A stretch of DNA of 64,000 bases. Source: Streptomyces novaecaesareae (GTDB taxonomy: Bacteria; Actinomycetota; Actinomycetes; Streptomycetales; Streptomycetaceae). Under the pieces are notes generated by a model. It made no database searches. It was not told where the DNA came from and saw only the letters and a list, made by a program, of their open reading frames with translations. A program made the position numbers and the translations under genes. Of the stretch, positions 1 to 8,943 are shown one piece after another (positions within the stretch are counted from its first letter, which is position 1; every line of letters begins with the position of its first letter). Location of the stretch: the NCBI RefSeq assembly GCF_000716875.1, contig NZ_JNWQ01000001.1, positions 159,192 through 223,191 of the forward strand, read 5' to 3'.

Positions 1-225
1 CTCCAAGGACGGTCACGGCTACCGGGCGTGCCGGGGCGCGTATCGCGGTGGCAGGTGGGGCCTTTGCGGTACGACAACCATCTCGTCGGAGGTTACTCGC
101 CGTGGGCCGTCCGGACCTGGTGGAAGGCCCGGCACGGTCCAATCGGCGTACCCGGCCGCTTGGGCCCGGGCGGGGTACGGTCCAGTTCGGCCCGATGCGG
201 CCCGGCCGCCCCGCCCTGGGTCCGG
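1..225. other. no supported gene at the left edge
   Basis: All six frames stay open here because of the high GC content, but none shows recognisable protein motifs or a Shine-Dalgarno-backed start. The stretch lies downstream of the minus-strand MaoC-like gene and may hold the end of a neighbouring gene cut by the window edge. I see no clear terminator hairpin with a T-tract. Confidence 0.3.
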
Positions 226-678
226 TCAGGCGTAGAAGCGGGTGATCGTCTCGGCGACGCAGTGCGGCTTGGCGCTCTGCTCGCTCGTGATGGTGAACCG
301 CACCACGGCCTGGACGCCACCCGGCACCTCGGTGGCCGAGATCAGCTCGGCGGTGGCCCGGATCGACGTGCCCACCGGCACCGGAGCCGGGAAGCGGACC
401 TTCTCGGAGCCGTAGTTCAGCGCCATCCGCACGTCCTCGACGGCGTAGCACTCCTTCGCCAGCACCGGGATCATCGACTGGGTCAGGTAGCCGTGCGCGA
501 TGGTGGAGCCGAACTGGCTCTCCTTCGCCCGCTCCGGGTCCACGTGGATCCACTGGTGGTCGCCGGTCGCCTCGGCGAACAGGTCGATCTGCCGTTGCTC
601 GATGGTGTGCCACTCGCTGGTGCCCAGCTCGGTGCCGACGGCGGCGGTCAGCTCGGCGAGGGAGGCGAAGGTCGTCAC
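226..678 (-). CDS. MaoC-like (R)-specific enoyl-CoA hydratase
   Basis: A 150-residue single hot-dog-fold protein. The hydratase-2 signature GDHQWIHVDPERA lies at about residues 39-51 and supplies the catalytic Asp40/His45 pair. Members of this family add water to trans-2-enoyl-CoA to give (R)-3-hydroxyacyl-CoA and act as cytosolic dimers in fatty-acid or polyhydroxyalkanoate metabolism. Length matches the usual 140-155 residues of actinobacterial single-domain MaoC proteins, so it looks complete. The ATG at 678 has a GGAG-type ribosome site a few bases upstream on the minus strand. No metabolic partner is adjacent; the acyl-CoA dehydrogenase/thiolase operon is about 21 kb away and lacks a hydratase, so a functional link is only a guess. 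Confidence 0.87.
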   Translation of the reverse strand: MTTFASLAELTAAVGTELGTSEWHTIEQRQIDLFAEATGDHQWIHVDPERAKESQFGSTIAHGYLTQSMIPVLAKECYAVEDVRMALNYGSEKVRFPAPVPVGTSIRATAELISATEVPGGVQAVVRFTITSEQSAKPHCVAETITRFYA

Positions 679-829
679 GGTGCGCTCCTGGAGAGGGACA
701 GGCCCGGGGAGGGGTCAGGACGCCGGAAGCGTATGCCTACCCACCGGTATCTGTCAGGAGCCCGAGAACCGTCAGCGGTCCGGGAGCCAGCCGGAGACGG
801 ACAGGACGGAGGCGCCGCGGCCGTCGTGC

Positions 830-1273
830 TCACGGCCGCAGTGCGGCGCGGCCCAGGGCGCCCAGCCCGGTCGGGAACAGTCGGCGGCCGCTCACCAGCT
901 CCGGCACCAGCGCCACGAACAGCGGCTCCGGGTCGCCCACCCACGGTCGCAGGCCGGAGCGCAGCACCCGCCGTACCTGCTCGGGCTCGCGCACCACGTC
1001 GGCCCGCCCGTGCACCAGCACGCTCCAGCCGGTGCGGGTGACCGGGTCCAGCAGATCGGCCTGGAAGGCCACCACCGTGCCGTCAAGCCCGCGCGCGGTG
1101 GCACTTCCCCGGCGCACGGCGAGCACCAGCCGCCCGTCCAGGACCTCGAAGGAGACCGGCAGGACGGCCGGCAGTGCGTGCTCGGTGTACACCACGCGCC
1201 CGACGGGCACGGTGCTGAGCAACCGCAGGCACTCGGCCTGGCTCAGGGTCTCCACACGGTCCTCAGGCTCCAT
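830..1273 (-). CDS. PNPOx-like flavin-binding split-barrel protein
   Basis: About 147 residues resembling the actinobacterial pyridoxamine 5'-phosphate oxidase-like family. The typical N-terminal pattern LSQAECLRLL then VPVGRVVY is followed by PAVLPVSFEVLDGRL and a WSVLVHGRADVV segment, all characteristic of these FMN- or F420-binding split barrels. The true substrate is unknown; many members are flavin-binding redox or stress proteins rather than vitamin B6 enzymes. I chose the ATG at 1273 because GGAGG lies 12 bases upstream and family alignments begin near this point; an upstream in-frame ATG at 1318 would add 15 residues without a good ribosome site. Confidence 0.75.
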   Translation of the reverse strand: MEPEDRVETLSQAECLRLLSTVPVGRVVYTEHALPAVLPVSFEVLDGRLVLAVRRGSATARGLDGTVVAFQADLLDPVTRTGWSVLVHGRADVVREPEQVRRVLRSGLRPWVGDPEPLFVALVPELVSGRRLFPTGLGALGRAALRP

Positions 1274-1512
1274 GCGTCCGATCGTCCTCCGGTCGGCGCC
1301 CGCGTCGATAGGGCCCATGGTCCCTGAGCGGACGGGCCGGGAGCCCCGTCGGCGGCCGTCCGGGCGGTAGCCTGCCCGGCGGCGGCCGGTGATGCGGACG
1401 GCGGACGGCGGACGGTGACGCGAACGGCGGCTCGCCCGTGAGCCGCGCGGCGGGTGACCACAGCGGTGGGTGGCGGCCCCGGGGTGCCGGGGCCGGCCGG
1501 GAGGGGGGACGG

Positions 1513-2367
1513 ATGGCGGGCGGGGTCGATCTGGTGGTGATCGGGGCGGACGGCGGGCCGGACCGGGCCTTCGGCGGTTCGGCGCTCGCGCCGGACGGCG
1601 CCCGGCTGCTCGCCGAGGTGCTGCCCGGGATGTGCTTCGACACCGGCGCGGCCGGCTGCCGGGTCACCACGGCGCCGCCGGACGCGGACGCCAACGCGAT
1701 GCTCACCGCCGTCCGGGACGCGGCCCAGCACCCCGGTCGCTGGCTGGTGGTCTGCCTGGTCGGCCAGTTGGTGGCCGATCCGCGCGGGCGCCGGCTCGCC
1801 CTGGTCACCGGCGGCAGCACCGCTGACAACGCCTACCGCCGGGGCCTGGCCTGGGACTGGGTGGTCAGCGCGATGGTGCACGGGGACCAGGGGGAGGCGC
1901 TGCTGCTGGTCGACGCGGTGGCCGACCGGGACACCTGGGCCGCCCTGGAGCGCGGCGGCGGCGAGGACGGCGCGGGCGAACTGCTGAGCTACTCGCGCGT
2001 CCCGCTGTGGGGCCGGATCGGTCGCTACGCCTCGGGCAGACGCGGCCGGGACGCCGTACTGCCGGGCGGTGAGGGCTCGTTCAGCCGGGCTCTGACCACC
2101 GTCCTGCGCCAGGGTGTCCCGGGTGCCCCCGCGGCCGTCTCCCCGTCGGACCTCCAGCCCGCCGTGGCAGCGCTGACGGACGGGGGAGAGTCGGCCGGTA
2201 GTTCGGGTGCGCCGGGCGCGCGCCTGCTCGTTCCGCCGCACGGCGGGCGCCTGTTGATGCGCAATCGGGCCGCGGTTCGGGGCGCATTGGCCGGATTGTC
2301 GCTTTCCGAAGAACTGTTGGCCGTTCTGTGGCGGGAAAGTGCCCCGACGGAACCGCCTTCCGCGTAA
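1513..2367 (+). CDS. degenerate caspase-like protein at head of Tad-like locus
   Basis: A 284-residue cytosolic protein with no signal peptide. Its core matches, segment for segment, the middle of the protein at 17056-19230: an HPG-WLVV strand, a loop VADPRGRRLAL, the segment GLAWDWVVSAM, then the strand ALLLVDAVADRDTW and a final RVPLW element. This order mirrors caspase-fold (peptidase C14/CHAT-type) domains, where the first strand ends in a GHG histidine and the later one in a D-C-C cysteine. Here the histidine position reads VGQ (about residue 84) and the cysteine position reads VDAVAD (about residue 135), so both catalytic residues seem missing. A pseudo-enzyme or binding role is inferred, not shown. 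The ATG at 1513 follows a GAGGGGGG ribosome site; a GTG at 1438 is less likely. Confidence 0.6.
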   Translation: MAGGVDLVVIGADGGPDRAFGGSALAPDGARLLAEVLPGMCFDTGAAGCRVTTAPPDADANAMLTAVRDAAQHPGRWLVVCLVGQLVADPRGRRLALVTGGSTADNAYRRGLAWDWVVSAMVHGDQGEALLLVDAVADRDTWAALERGGGEDGAGELLSYSRVPLWGRIGRYASGRRGRDAVLPGGEGSFSRALTTVLRQGVPGAPAAVSPSDLQPAVAALTDGGESAGSSGAPGARLLVPPHGGRLLMRNRAAVRGALAGLSLSEELLAVLWRESAPTEPPSA

Positions 2368-2504
2368 GGTCAGGGGGCCTGAGGTGTTGCCGTGATGGGG
2401 TGGGTTGGCGAAGAATCGATCCCCAGCGGAAACACCGGCGGGACAGCGGAATTCTTCTGGCGGCCGTGGATCACTGATCGGGTCGGTCGCGACGAGGTGG
2501 GGCG

Positions 2505-3128
2505 ATGCGGCAGCGCGGAAATGTGTTGCGCCCTGGGGCGGTCGGGGTCGGCGGGGCGGTTCTGGTGTTGCTTCTCGGCGCTTGCGCGAGCGGTGGTGCC
2601 GGAGGTTCCGTCGATCACCTCGGGGCGACTGCGCCACCTGTTGCGGGAGTGAACCCGCTAACCCCTTCGAGTGGTTCGGTAAACGCCACGATCGCGCCGA
2701 CCGACGGACCCGAAGGGGCCCTGGGGCGGGTCGCGTTGAAGGCGTATCAGGACTGGTGGCAGGTCCAGGCCGAGGTTTTCGGGCGACCGGATTCGGACGG
2801 CTACACACTGGAGCAGTACTCCTCCGGGCGGGCCCTGTCCGACACCCTCGTCGGCCTTCGCCAACTCCGCGACGCCAAAGTGGTGATGACCGGCACGCCG
2901 CGCAATTCGCCGGTGGTCAAGGCCATCGACCTGAAAGCCGATCCGCAAACCGCCGTGATCGAGGACTGCGTCGACCTGACCGACTGGCACCGCGTCGATG
3001 CCGTCACCGGGGCCGCGAAGGATCCGGGCCAACGCCTGAACCGGTACGTCGCGAAGGCGTCGCTGCGCATGTTCCAAGAGCATTGGCTGATCTACGAGTT
3101 CACACGGGAGGTGGACCGGACATGCTGA
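2505..3128 (+). CDS. lipoprotein of the Tad-like locus
   Basis: A 207-residue protein with a basic start (MRQRGNVLRPG), a hydrophobic stretch and the lipobox LLGAC, cleaved before Cys about 27; this predicts lipidation and anchoring on the outer face of the membrane. The remainder, with an AYQDWWQVQ helix and later LIYEFTREVDRTC strands, resembles the cone-shaped NTF2/SnoaL-like lipoproteins seen in streptomycetes, which is a weak assignment. A GAGGTGGGG ribosome site precedes the ATG. Its stop overlaps the next start (ATGCTGA, 7 bases), so the two are translationally coupled, and its place ahead of the pilus genes suggests an envelope role in that machine. Confidence 0.72.
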   Translation: MRQRGNVLRPGAVGVGGAVLVLLLGACASGGAGGSVDHLGATAPPVAGVNPLTPSSGSVNATIAPTDGPEGALGRVALKAYQDWWQVQAEVFGRPDSDGYTLEQYSSGRALSDTLVGLRQLRDAKVVMTGTPRNSPVVKAIDLKADPQTAVIEDCVDLTDWHRVDAVTGAAKDPGQRLNRYVAKASLRMFQEHWLIYEFTREVDRTC

Positions 3129-4075
3129 ACGCGAGGAAACCGGCCGGGCGATTCGCGGCCGTGGCATCGATGTCGGCGGGGCTGCTGCTGTCGTCGGCCG
3201 TGACTGCGACGGCGGACGAACCGCCGAACGGCGGGGCCGAGCAGTGTTTCCCGAACGTGATCTGCGCGGGCGCCAATTCCGGCGGAAAGACCCCCGTGCC
3301 CGGATCCACGAAGCCGAGCGGCGGCGGTGGCGGCAGTGCGGACACCGACCCGCAGCTGTGCAGCTACCACGACGTCCCCTGGGCCTGCCACGACCCGCAG
3401 TTGGGCTGGTTCAACAGCGACCAGGGCTGCTACTTCCGCGCGCTGGACAACCCGCCGGCGGCGGGCGACTCGGCGTGGGGCGGGCACGACCCGAAGGACG
3501 GCTCGCTCTACTCGAAGGTCTGCCCGCAGACGAGCGGGGGCCAGGACGGGGCCGAGGTCGTCTTCGTGCCCAACTCCCAGAACGGGCCGAAGCCGGACGC
3601 CGAGGCAATGGCCATCGAGTCGGCGCGGGAGAAGGTCGTCTTCGGGAAGCCGGTGGGCAAGGTCGCGCCCGGCGACACGGCGGTGGTCAACTCGCCGGTC
3701 TGGCTCTGGGCCGACAACGCCGCGACGCCCGCGCCGGGGACGGCGGCGGTGCAGGGCGTCTCGGTCACCGTCACCCCCGGGCTGGTGCGGGCGGACTGGA
3801 GCTTCGGCGACGGGTTCTCGACCACGTGCGCGACGGCCGGGACGCCGTACGACCACACGTACGGGGGCGCCGAATCCCCGGACTGCGGCTACGTGTTCAA
3901 GGCCAGCTCCGGCAAGCAGAAGGACGGCGTCTTCGCCGCCACGGTGACGATGAACTGGGAGGCCACCGTCGTCGTCACCGGGGGGTCCAACCCGCGGACC
4001 TTCAAGATCAAGGGCATCAAGCAGACCAGCCCGGTCTTCCGGCTCAAGGTCGCCGAGATGCAGGTGCTCAACTGA
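3122..4075 (+). CDS. secreted protein of the Tad-like locus
   Basis: A 317-residue protein with a classical Sec signal (ARKPAGRFAAVASM then a Leu-rich core) cleaved near ATADEP at about residue 31. A Gly/Ser/Pro linker follows, then a domain with six or more cysteines (for example ICAG, LCSYH, WACHD, GCYF) likely paired as disulfides, and a C-terminal beta-rich part with SFGDGFSTTC that resembles an Ig/PKD-like fold. It starts 7 bases inside the lipoprotein gene, so the pair is co-translated. Proteins of this kind accompany Tad-like loci in streptomycetes, but I do not recognise a defined function. A cell-surface or matrix role is inferred from the signal peptide, cysteines and context. Confidence 0.7.
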   Translation: MLNARKPAGRFAAVASMSAGLLLSSAVTATADEPPNGGAEQCFPNVICAGANSGGKTPVPGSTKPSGGGGGSADTDPQLCSYHDVPWACHDPQLGWFNSDQGCYFRALDNPPAAGDSAWGGHDPKDGSLYSKVCPQTSGGQDGAEVVFVPNSQNGPKPDAEAMAIESAREKVVFGKPVGKVAPGDTAVVNSPVWLWADNAATPAPGTAAVQGVSVTVTPGLVRADWSFGDGFSTTCATAGTPYDHTYGGAESPDCGYVFKASSGKQKDGVFAATVTMNWEATVVVTGGSNPRTFKIKGIKQTSPVFRLKVAEMQVLN

Positions 4076-4150
4076 CCCGCCCGCGGCGGCGATCGGGCCA
4101 CTGACCAGCCGCTGACGAGCCAGAGACGAACGAGGGAAGGGCGGAACCCG

Positions 4151-5011
4151 GTGGAGAACCGTACATTCGCGACGCCGGGATCCGGCACACCCGCGGGCGC
4201 CGGGGCGTCCGTGGCGCTCCCGGAGCAGCCGGAGCAGGGCGGCGGCCCGGGCAAGGGCCGGGGGCGGGCCGCGCCGCACACCCCCGGACGGACCATGCGG
4301 GCGCGGCGGCGGCGCCCGGCGGTGCTGGCGATGGCGGTCGCGCTGATCGCGGCCGGCGGGCTGGGCGGGGCCGTCCTCTACAACAGCACCGGCCAGCGGG
4401 TCGCGGTGCTGGCGCTCGCCCGGGACGTGCCGTGGGGGCAGGTGATCACCGAGGACGACCTGGTGGTGGCCCGGATCGCGAGCGACCCGGCGCTGCACCC
4501 GCTGTCCGCCCAGGAGCGGAGCAAGGCGGTCGGCCTGCGGGCCGCCACCGACCTCAAGCGCGGCGCCATGCTCACCGGCGCCGACCTGGCCCAGGGCCTC
4601 ACCGTGCAGCCCGGGCAGATCGTGGTCGGCGTGTCCGCCAAGCGCAGCCAGCTGCCCGCCAGCCGGCTGCAGCCCGGGGTGCAGCTGGTCGTGGTCTACA
4701 CGCCCGACAACGGCCGGGCGGACTCGCTGCCCGCGACGGTGATCACCATCGGCCGGGTGGACACCGACGGCAGCCAGGTGATCGACGTCGCGGTCGGCAC
4801 AGGGGACGGGCCCCGACTGGCGCAGTGGGTGGCGAGCGGACGGATCCAGGTGCTGCTGGCGCCGCGCGGCACCTCGGCCGGAGCGGCCGGGGGCGGCGCC
4901 GCGCCGAACCCCGCGCCGACCGGCACGCCCGCCGCGGGGGCGCCCTCCACGGGTGCGCCTTCGCCCGGGGCCGGAGCACCCGGGGCCCCGGCCGCGACGG
5001 GCGGCGCCTGA
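4151..5011 (+). CDS. SAF-domain protein, CpaB/RcpC-like pilus assembly factor
   Basis: A 286-residue protein with a disordered N-terminus, one membrane helix at about residues 55-80 (VLAMAVALIAAGGLGGAVL) and a periplasm-side SAF domain at roughly 85-170, recognisable from ALARDVPWGQVITEDDLV and the later RGAMLTGADL. SAF domains of CpaB/RcpC-type proteins sit at the pilus base and are thought to contact peptidoglycan or the secretin equivalent. The C-terminus is Ala/Pro/Gly-rich and probably flexible. The GTG start at 4151 is preceded by GGAAGGGCGG. Its stop shares one base with the next start (TGATG), placing it in the same operon as the ATPases. Confidence 0.8.
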   Translation: MENRTFATPGSGTPAGAGASVALPEQPEQGGGPGKGRGRAAPHTPGRTMRARRRRPAVLAMAVALIAAGGLGGAVLYNSTGQRVAVLALARDVPWGQVITEDDLVVARIASDPALHPLSAQERSKAVGLRAATDLKRGAMLTGADLAQGLTVQPGQIVVGVSAKRSQLPASRLQPGVQLVVVYTPDNGRADSLPATVITIGRVDTDGSQVIDVAVGTGDGPRLAQWVASGRIQVLLAPRGTSAGAAGGGAAPNPAPTGTPAAGAPSTGAPSPGAGAPGAPAATGGA

Positions 5012-6411
5012 TGGCGGTGATCGCGGTGGTCGGCGGTCCGGGCGCGCCCGGCGCGACCACGACCGCGCTGGCGCTGCTGCTGGCCTGGCCGCTCCAGCCC
5101 GGCCGGCGGGTCCTGCTGGTCGAGGCCGACCCGGACGGCGGCGCGGTGCTCGCGGGCGCCCTGGAGGGCCGGGTCGAGGCGGTGTACGGGCTGCGCAACC
5201 TGGCCGTCGCGGACCGCCGCGGGCTGCTCGCACAGACCATCTGGGAGCAGCTGATCGACCTGTCGCCCGAAGGCGAGGCCGAACGCCTGCTGCTGCCCGG
5301 GCTGACCGACCCCACCCAGGCCCCCGGCCTCGCCTACACCTGGGAACCGCTCGCCGAACTGCTGCACGGCATCGAACAGCAGGGCTACGACGTCATCGTG
5401 GACCTCGGCCGCTCCGGCGCCACCGGCGCGAGCGCGGTGCTGGCCCGCCGGGCGGACGTGGTGGTGGCCACCGTCCGGACGACGCTGCGCGGGCTGAGCT
5501 CGATCCGGCCCCGGCTGTCCGCCCTCGCCGAGGACCTGGCCTCCGGCGGCACCGGGGCGGACGCGCTCGGGCTGCTGCTGGTCGCCGAAGGGCCGTACCC
5601 GCGCGCGGAGGTGGCGCGCGAGCTCGGGCTGCCGGTGCTCGGGGCGCTCCCGTACGCCACCCGGACGGCGAAGGTGCTCTCCGACGGCGGGGACACCACC
5701 GATCGGCGGTTCGTCCGCTCCGAGCTGATGCGGACGGCGCGGTCCGCGGCGGACGAGGTGCAGCTGCTGGTCCGCCGGCGGCGGCAGCGGCTCGCGCCGA
5801 ACGCCGAACCAGCCTCGGCCCCGGCCCAGTTGGCGGCGGCTGTCCCGGTGGCGTCCGCTCCGGTGGTACCGGCTCCGGCGGCGGCCACGGTGTCGACGCC
5901 GCCGGCGCCGGCCACGTACGGCCAGACCTCCTACGGCCAGACGGCGTACGCCCAGACGTCGTATGCCCAGGCTGCCCAAGGCCAGGCTCCGTACGGGACG
6001 GGCGGGTACGCGCAGCCGGCCTACGGGCAGGACCCGAACGGAGCTAACGCGTACCCCTCGGTGTCCTACGGTCAGACCGGGTACGTGCAGTCGCCCTACG
6101 GCCCGGTGGACGCCGAGCCGCCGTCGTACACCCCGCCGTCGTACACCCCGCCGCAGCCGGTGCCGCCGGTGATCGTCACCGGGCCGGTGGCGCCGCTGGC
6201 CGGCCTGGCGCCGCAGCCGGCCGCGCCGGCGCCGTTCCCGGCCCATGTGCAGTCGCCGCAGCAGGCCGACCGGGGCGGCCGGGACAGCCGGGGCGATCAG
6301 GCCGACGTCGACGAGCAGTACCCGCTCCAGCAACCGACAGTGACGGATGGTCAGGTTCAGGTGAACGGGCAGTATCCGCACAACCCCGGGGAGGTGCTCC
6401 GTGCGCGGTAG
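5011..6411 (+). CDS. TadZ/CpaE-like ParA-family ATPase with Tyr-rich tail
   Basis: A 466-residue protein. Residues 1-270 form a MinD/ParA fold: a deviant P-loop GGPGAPGATTTALAL near residue 8, the LVEADPDGG switch, and DVIVDLGRSG as the later Walker-B-like strand. Such proteins localise the Tad apparatus. The second half is low-complexity: eight pentapeptide repeats of the YGQTS type (DNA 5917-6036, 15-bp units), two copies of PSYTP, and a Pro/Ala stretch. The repeat tail is unlike classical TadZ and may form a flexible or phase-separating extension. The start overlaps the upstream stop by one base, and the downstream ATPase starts 11 bases before this gene ends. Confidence 0.8.
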   Translation: MAVIAVVGGPGAPGATTTALALLLAWPLQPGRRVLLVEADPDGGAVLAGALEGRVEAVYGLRNLAVADRRGLLAQTIWEQLIDLSPEGEAERLLLPGLTDPTQAPGLAYTWEPLAELLHGIEQQGYDVIVDLGRSGATGASAVLARRADVVVATVRTTLRGLSSIRPRLSALAEDLASGGTGADALGLLLVAEGPYPRAEVARELGLPVLGALPYATRTAKVLSDGGDTTDRRFVRSELMRTARSAADEVQLLVRRRRQRLAPNAEPASAPAQLAAAVPVASAPVVPAPAAATVSTPPAPATYGQTSYGQTAYAQTSYAQAAQGQAPYGTGGYAQPAYGQDPNGANAYPSVSYGQTGYVQSPYGPVDAEPPSYTPPSYTPPQPVPPVIVTGPVAPLAGLAPQPAAPAPFPAHVQSPQQADRGGRDSRGDQADVDEQYPLQQPTVTDGQVQVNGQYPHNPGEVLRAR

Positions 6412-7981
6412 CCCCCTGCACCAGCGCCCCGCGGCCGACCCGGCCGCCCTGCCCTGGGCCACGCCGACGCCCGCGCCGATGCCGACCCCCGCGCCCGGAC
6501 CGGTCGTGCCCGGACCGGTCGTGCCCGGGCCGGTCGCGCCCACCGCCGTACCCTCCCAGCTGCCCTCGCTGGACGTGCGCGGCGCCGCCACCCGGCCGGC
6601 CGTCGATCCGCAGGTCGCCCGTGAGCTCAAGCGCCAGGTCGCGGCCGAACTGCACCAGCAGATCACCCGGTTGACCACCGCCTCCGGCTCCGAGCCGGAC
6701 CGCGCCACCCGCCGCCAGCGCGGCCGGGCGCTGATCGAGGAGGCCGTCGCGCGCTGGTCCGACGCCTACGCGCAGACCCGCGGCATCCCGCCCACCCGGG
6801 AACAGGACCGCGCCCTCGCCGAGGCCGTCTTCGACCTGCTCTTCCGGGCCGGCCGGCTCCAGCCCTACCTGGACGACCCGGAGATCGAGAACATCCTGAT
6901 CAACGGCTGCGACGACGTCTGGGTCTCCAAGGTGCACCAACCCCTGCGTCAGGTACCGCCGGTGGCCGACAGCGACGCCGAACTCATCGAGCTGCTGCAG
7001 GACTTGGCCCGCCAGCACGGCGGCGGCGAGCGCAGCCTGTCCACCGCCAGCCCGACGCTCGCGCTGCGGCTGGAGGGCGGCATGCGCCTGCAGGCGCTCA
7101 CCGAGGTGACGCCCCGCCCGTACGTGGCGATCCGCCGCCACCGGGTGGCCTCCGCGACGCTGCCCGAGATGGTCGAACTCGGCACCCTGGACGGCACCTT
7201 GGCGACGTTCCTGGCCGCCGCGATCCGGGCCAGGAAGAACGTGATGATCACCGGCACCCAGGGCGTCGGCAAGACCAGCCTGCTGCGCGCGATGGCCGCC
7301 GAGATCCCGCCGGACGAGCGGATCGGCACCCTGGAGTCGGAGTTCGAGCTCTGGCTGCACACCCTCGGCCACCTGCGCCAGGTCGTCCCGATGGAGGCCC
7401 GCGAGGGCAACGGCGAGCGCGTCGAGGGCCGTCTGGCCGGGGAGTTGACGATCGGCGACCTCATCCCGGCCGCGCTGCGGATGACGCTGTCCCGGATCAT
7501 CGTCGGGGAGGTCCGCTCCGGCGAGGTCGTCCCGATGCTGCGGGTGATGACCAACGGCGAGGGCGGCTCGATGTGCACCCTGCACGCCCGCGGCCCGCAC
7601 ATGGTGGTCGACCGCATCGCCGAACTCTGCCTGGAGTACGGCTCGCACATGACCGACTCGCTCGCCTACCGGCTCACCGCCAACGCCCTGGACCTCATCG
7701 TGCACGTCACCATGGTCGACGAGACCGCCGTCGGCGGCCGCCGGCACCGCTTCGTCTCCCACGTCCTGGAAGTCACCGGCCTCGGCGAGAGCGGCCGGCC
7801 CGCGCTGAACACCGTCTTCGGCCCCCGGCCGGACCTCGGCGAGCCGCGGGCCGTCCCGCACACCCCGCCGCAGTGCCTGGACGACCTGCGCCGGGCCGGT
7901 TTCGACGCCGGCCTGCTGGACTCCCGGTACGGGAGTTGGGCCACCCCGCTGCAGCTGCGGATCGGGGGTGGTGCGCGGTGA
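6401..7981 (+). CDS. TadA/CpaF-type secretion ATPase
   Basis: A 526-residue hexameric motor ATPase of the type II/IV secretion superfamily. A Pro-rich N-terminal 60 residues precede a helical domain and the catalytic core, with Walker A GTQGVGKTS at about 285-293, the Asp box around GTLESEFEL, Walker B RIIVGEVRSGE at about 365-375 and the conserved His box MCTLHARG. The helical segment ENILINGCDDVWV is diagnostic of CpaF. It powers assembly of Flp-like pilins or secretion at the inner face of the membrane. The GTG start at 6401 lies inside the preceding gene, and the stop overlaps the tadB-like start by one base. Confidence 0.92.
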   Translation: MRGSPLHQRPAADPAALPWATPTPAPMPTPAPGPVVPGPVVPGPVAPTAVPSQLPSLDVRGAATRPAVDPQVARELKRQVAAELHQQITRLTTASGSEPDRATRRQRGRALIEEAVARWSDAYAQTRGIPPTREQDRALAEAVFDLLFRAGRLQPYLDDPEIENILINGCDDVWVSKVHQPLRQVPPVADSDAELIELLQDLARQHGGGERSLSTASPTLALRLEGGMRLQALTEVTPRPYVAIRRHRVASATLPEMVELGTLDGTLATFLAAAIRARKNVMITGTQGVGKTSLLRAMAAEIPPDERIGTLESEFELWLHTLGHLRQVVPMEAREGNGERVEGRLAGELTIGDLIPAALRMTLSRIIVGEVRSGEVVPMLRVMTNGEGGSMCTLHARGPHMVVDRIAELCLEYGSHMTDSLAYRLTANALDLIVHVTMVDETAVGGRRHRFVSHVLEVTGLGESGRPALNTVFGPRPDLGEPRAVPHTPPQCLDDLRRAGFDAGLLDSRYGSWATPLQLRIGGGAR

Positions 7982-8943
7982 TGCTGCTGTTCGCCCTGTG
8001 CGGGCTGGCGGTCACGGGCGGCCTGGTCGCCCTGGCGGCCTGGTTCCGCGGCAGCGACCCCGTCGACGAGGAGGCGCAGGCGCGGCCCAACCCGCTGGCC
8101 GGGCGCGCCCACGTGTTCTGGTACGGCGCACCCGGCTCGGCCGCGCCGCGGATGGTGCGGCTGCGCCGCGTCCAACTGCCGCTCGCGCTCGCCGGAGCGC
8201 CGCTGGCCTGGCTGTTCACCGGCATCCCGCTGACCGCGCTGCTGGTGCCGCTGGCCGTCTTCGGCCTGCCCTGGCTGTTCGACACCACCCGCCCGGACAC
8301 CCACCGGATCGAGCGACTCGAAGCACTGTCCGAGTGGACCCAGCGCATCGCCGACGTCCTGCTGCTCGGCGTCGGCCTCAACCAGGCCATCGTCACCAGC
8401 CGCCGTACCGCCCCCGCCGCCCTGGAGGACGAGATCGGCGAACTGGCCGCCCGGTTGCAGGCCCGCTGGCGGCCCGAGGAGGCCCTGCACGCCTTCGCCG
8501 ACAGCCTCGCCGACGCCACCGCCGACAAGGTGCTCGCCGCGCTCGTGCTGCGGGCCGGGGACAGCGGGCCCGGCCTGGCCCGCACGCTCTCCGACATGGC
8601 CGACTCGGTGCGCGAGGAGGTCCGCCAGCGGCGCGCCATCGAGGCCGACCGGGCCAAGCACCGGACCACCATCCGCTGGCTGGTCGGCATCATCGTGCTG
8701 GTCGTCACCGTCGGCTCCTTCAACACCGAGTACACCCGGCCGTACGGGACCTTCCTCGGCCAGCTGGTCCTCGCCGTGGTCGCCGCCCTGTTCGTGGCGA
8801 TCATCGCCTGGATGCGGGCGCTGGCCTCCCACCCGCCGGTGCCCCGACTGCTGACGCCGGACCGGCGCAGCCGGAGCGGCCGGCGCACGGGCGCCGGGGT
8901 GCGCGGGCCGGAGCGGGCCGAGCAGCTCGGGGAGGTCCGGTGA
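7981..8943 (+). CDS. TadB-like type II secretion F-domain membrane protein
   Basis: A 320-residue integral membrane protein: an N-terminal helix (LLFALCGLAVTGGLVALAA), two helices near residues 60-95, a cytosolic T2SSF-type domain (LSEWTQRIADVLLLGVGLNQ through REEVRQRRAIEADRAKHR) and two final helices. It would form the inner-membrane platform together with TadC. Start is the ATG that overlaps the upstream stop as TGATG; a GTG one codon earlier is also possible. The C-terminus is Arg-rich and runs into the tadC-like gene through a GTGA overlap. Confidence 0.86.
   Translation: MLLFALCGLAVTGGLVALAAWFRGSDPVDEEAQARPNPLAGRAHVFWYGAPGSAAPRMVRLRRVQLPLALAGAPLAWLFTGIPLTALLVPLAVFGLPWLFDTTRPDTHRIERLEALSEWTQRIADVLLLGVGLNQAIVTSRRTAPAALEDEIGELAARLQARWRPEEALHAFADSLADATADKVLAALVLRAGDSGPGLARTLSDMADSVREEVRQRRAIEADRAKHRTTIRWLVGIIVLVVTVGSFNTEYTRPYGTFLGQLVLAVVAALFVAIIAWMRALASHPPVPRLLTPDRRSRSGRRTGAGVRGPERAEQLGEVR

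Noticed and set aside
3092..5233. Long antisense reading frames, here and opposite most genes
   Set aside because: High GC makes stop codons rare. These frames lack ribosome sites and family motifs and run opposite genes with clear domains; their composition is Arg/Pro/Gly-rich.
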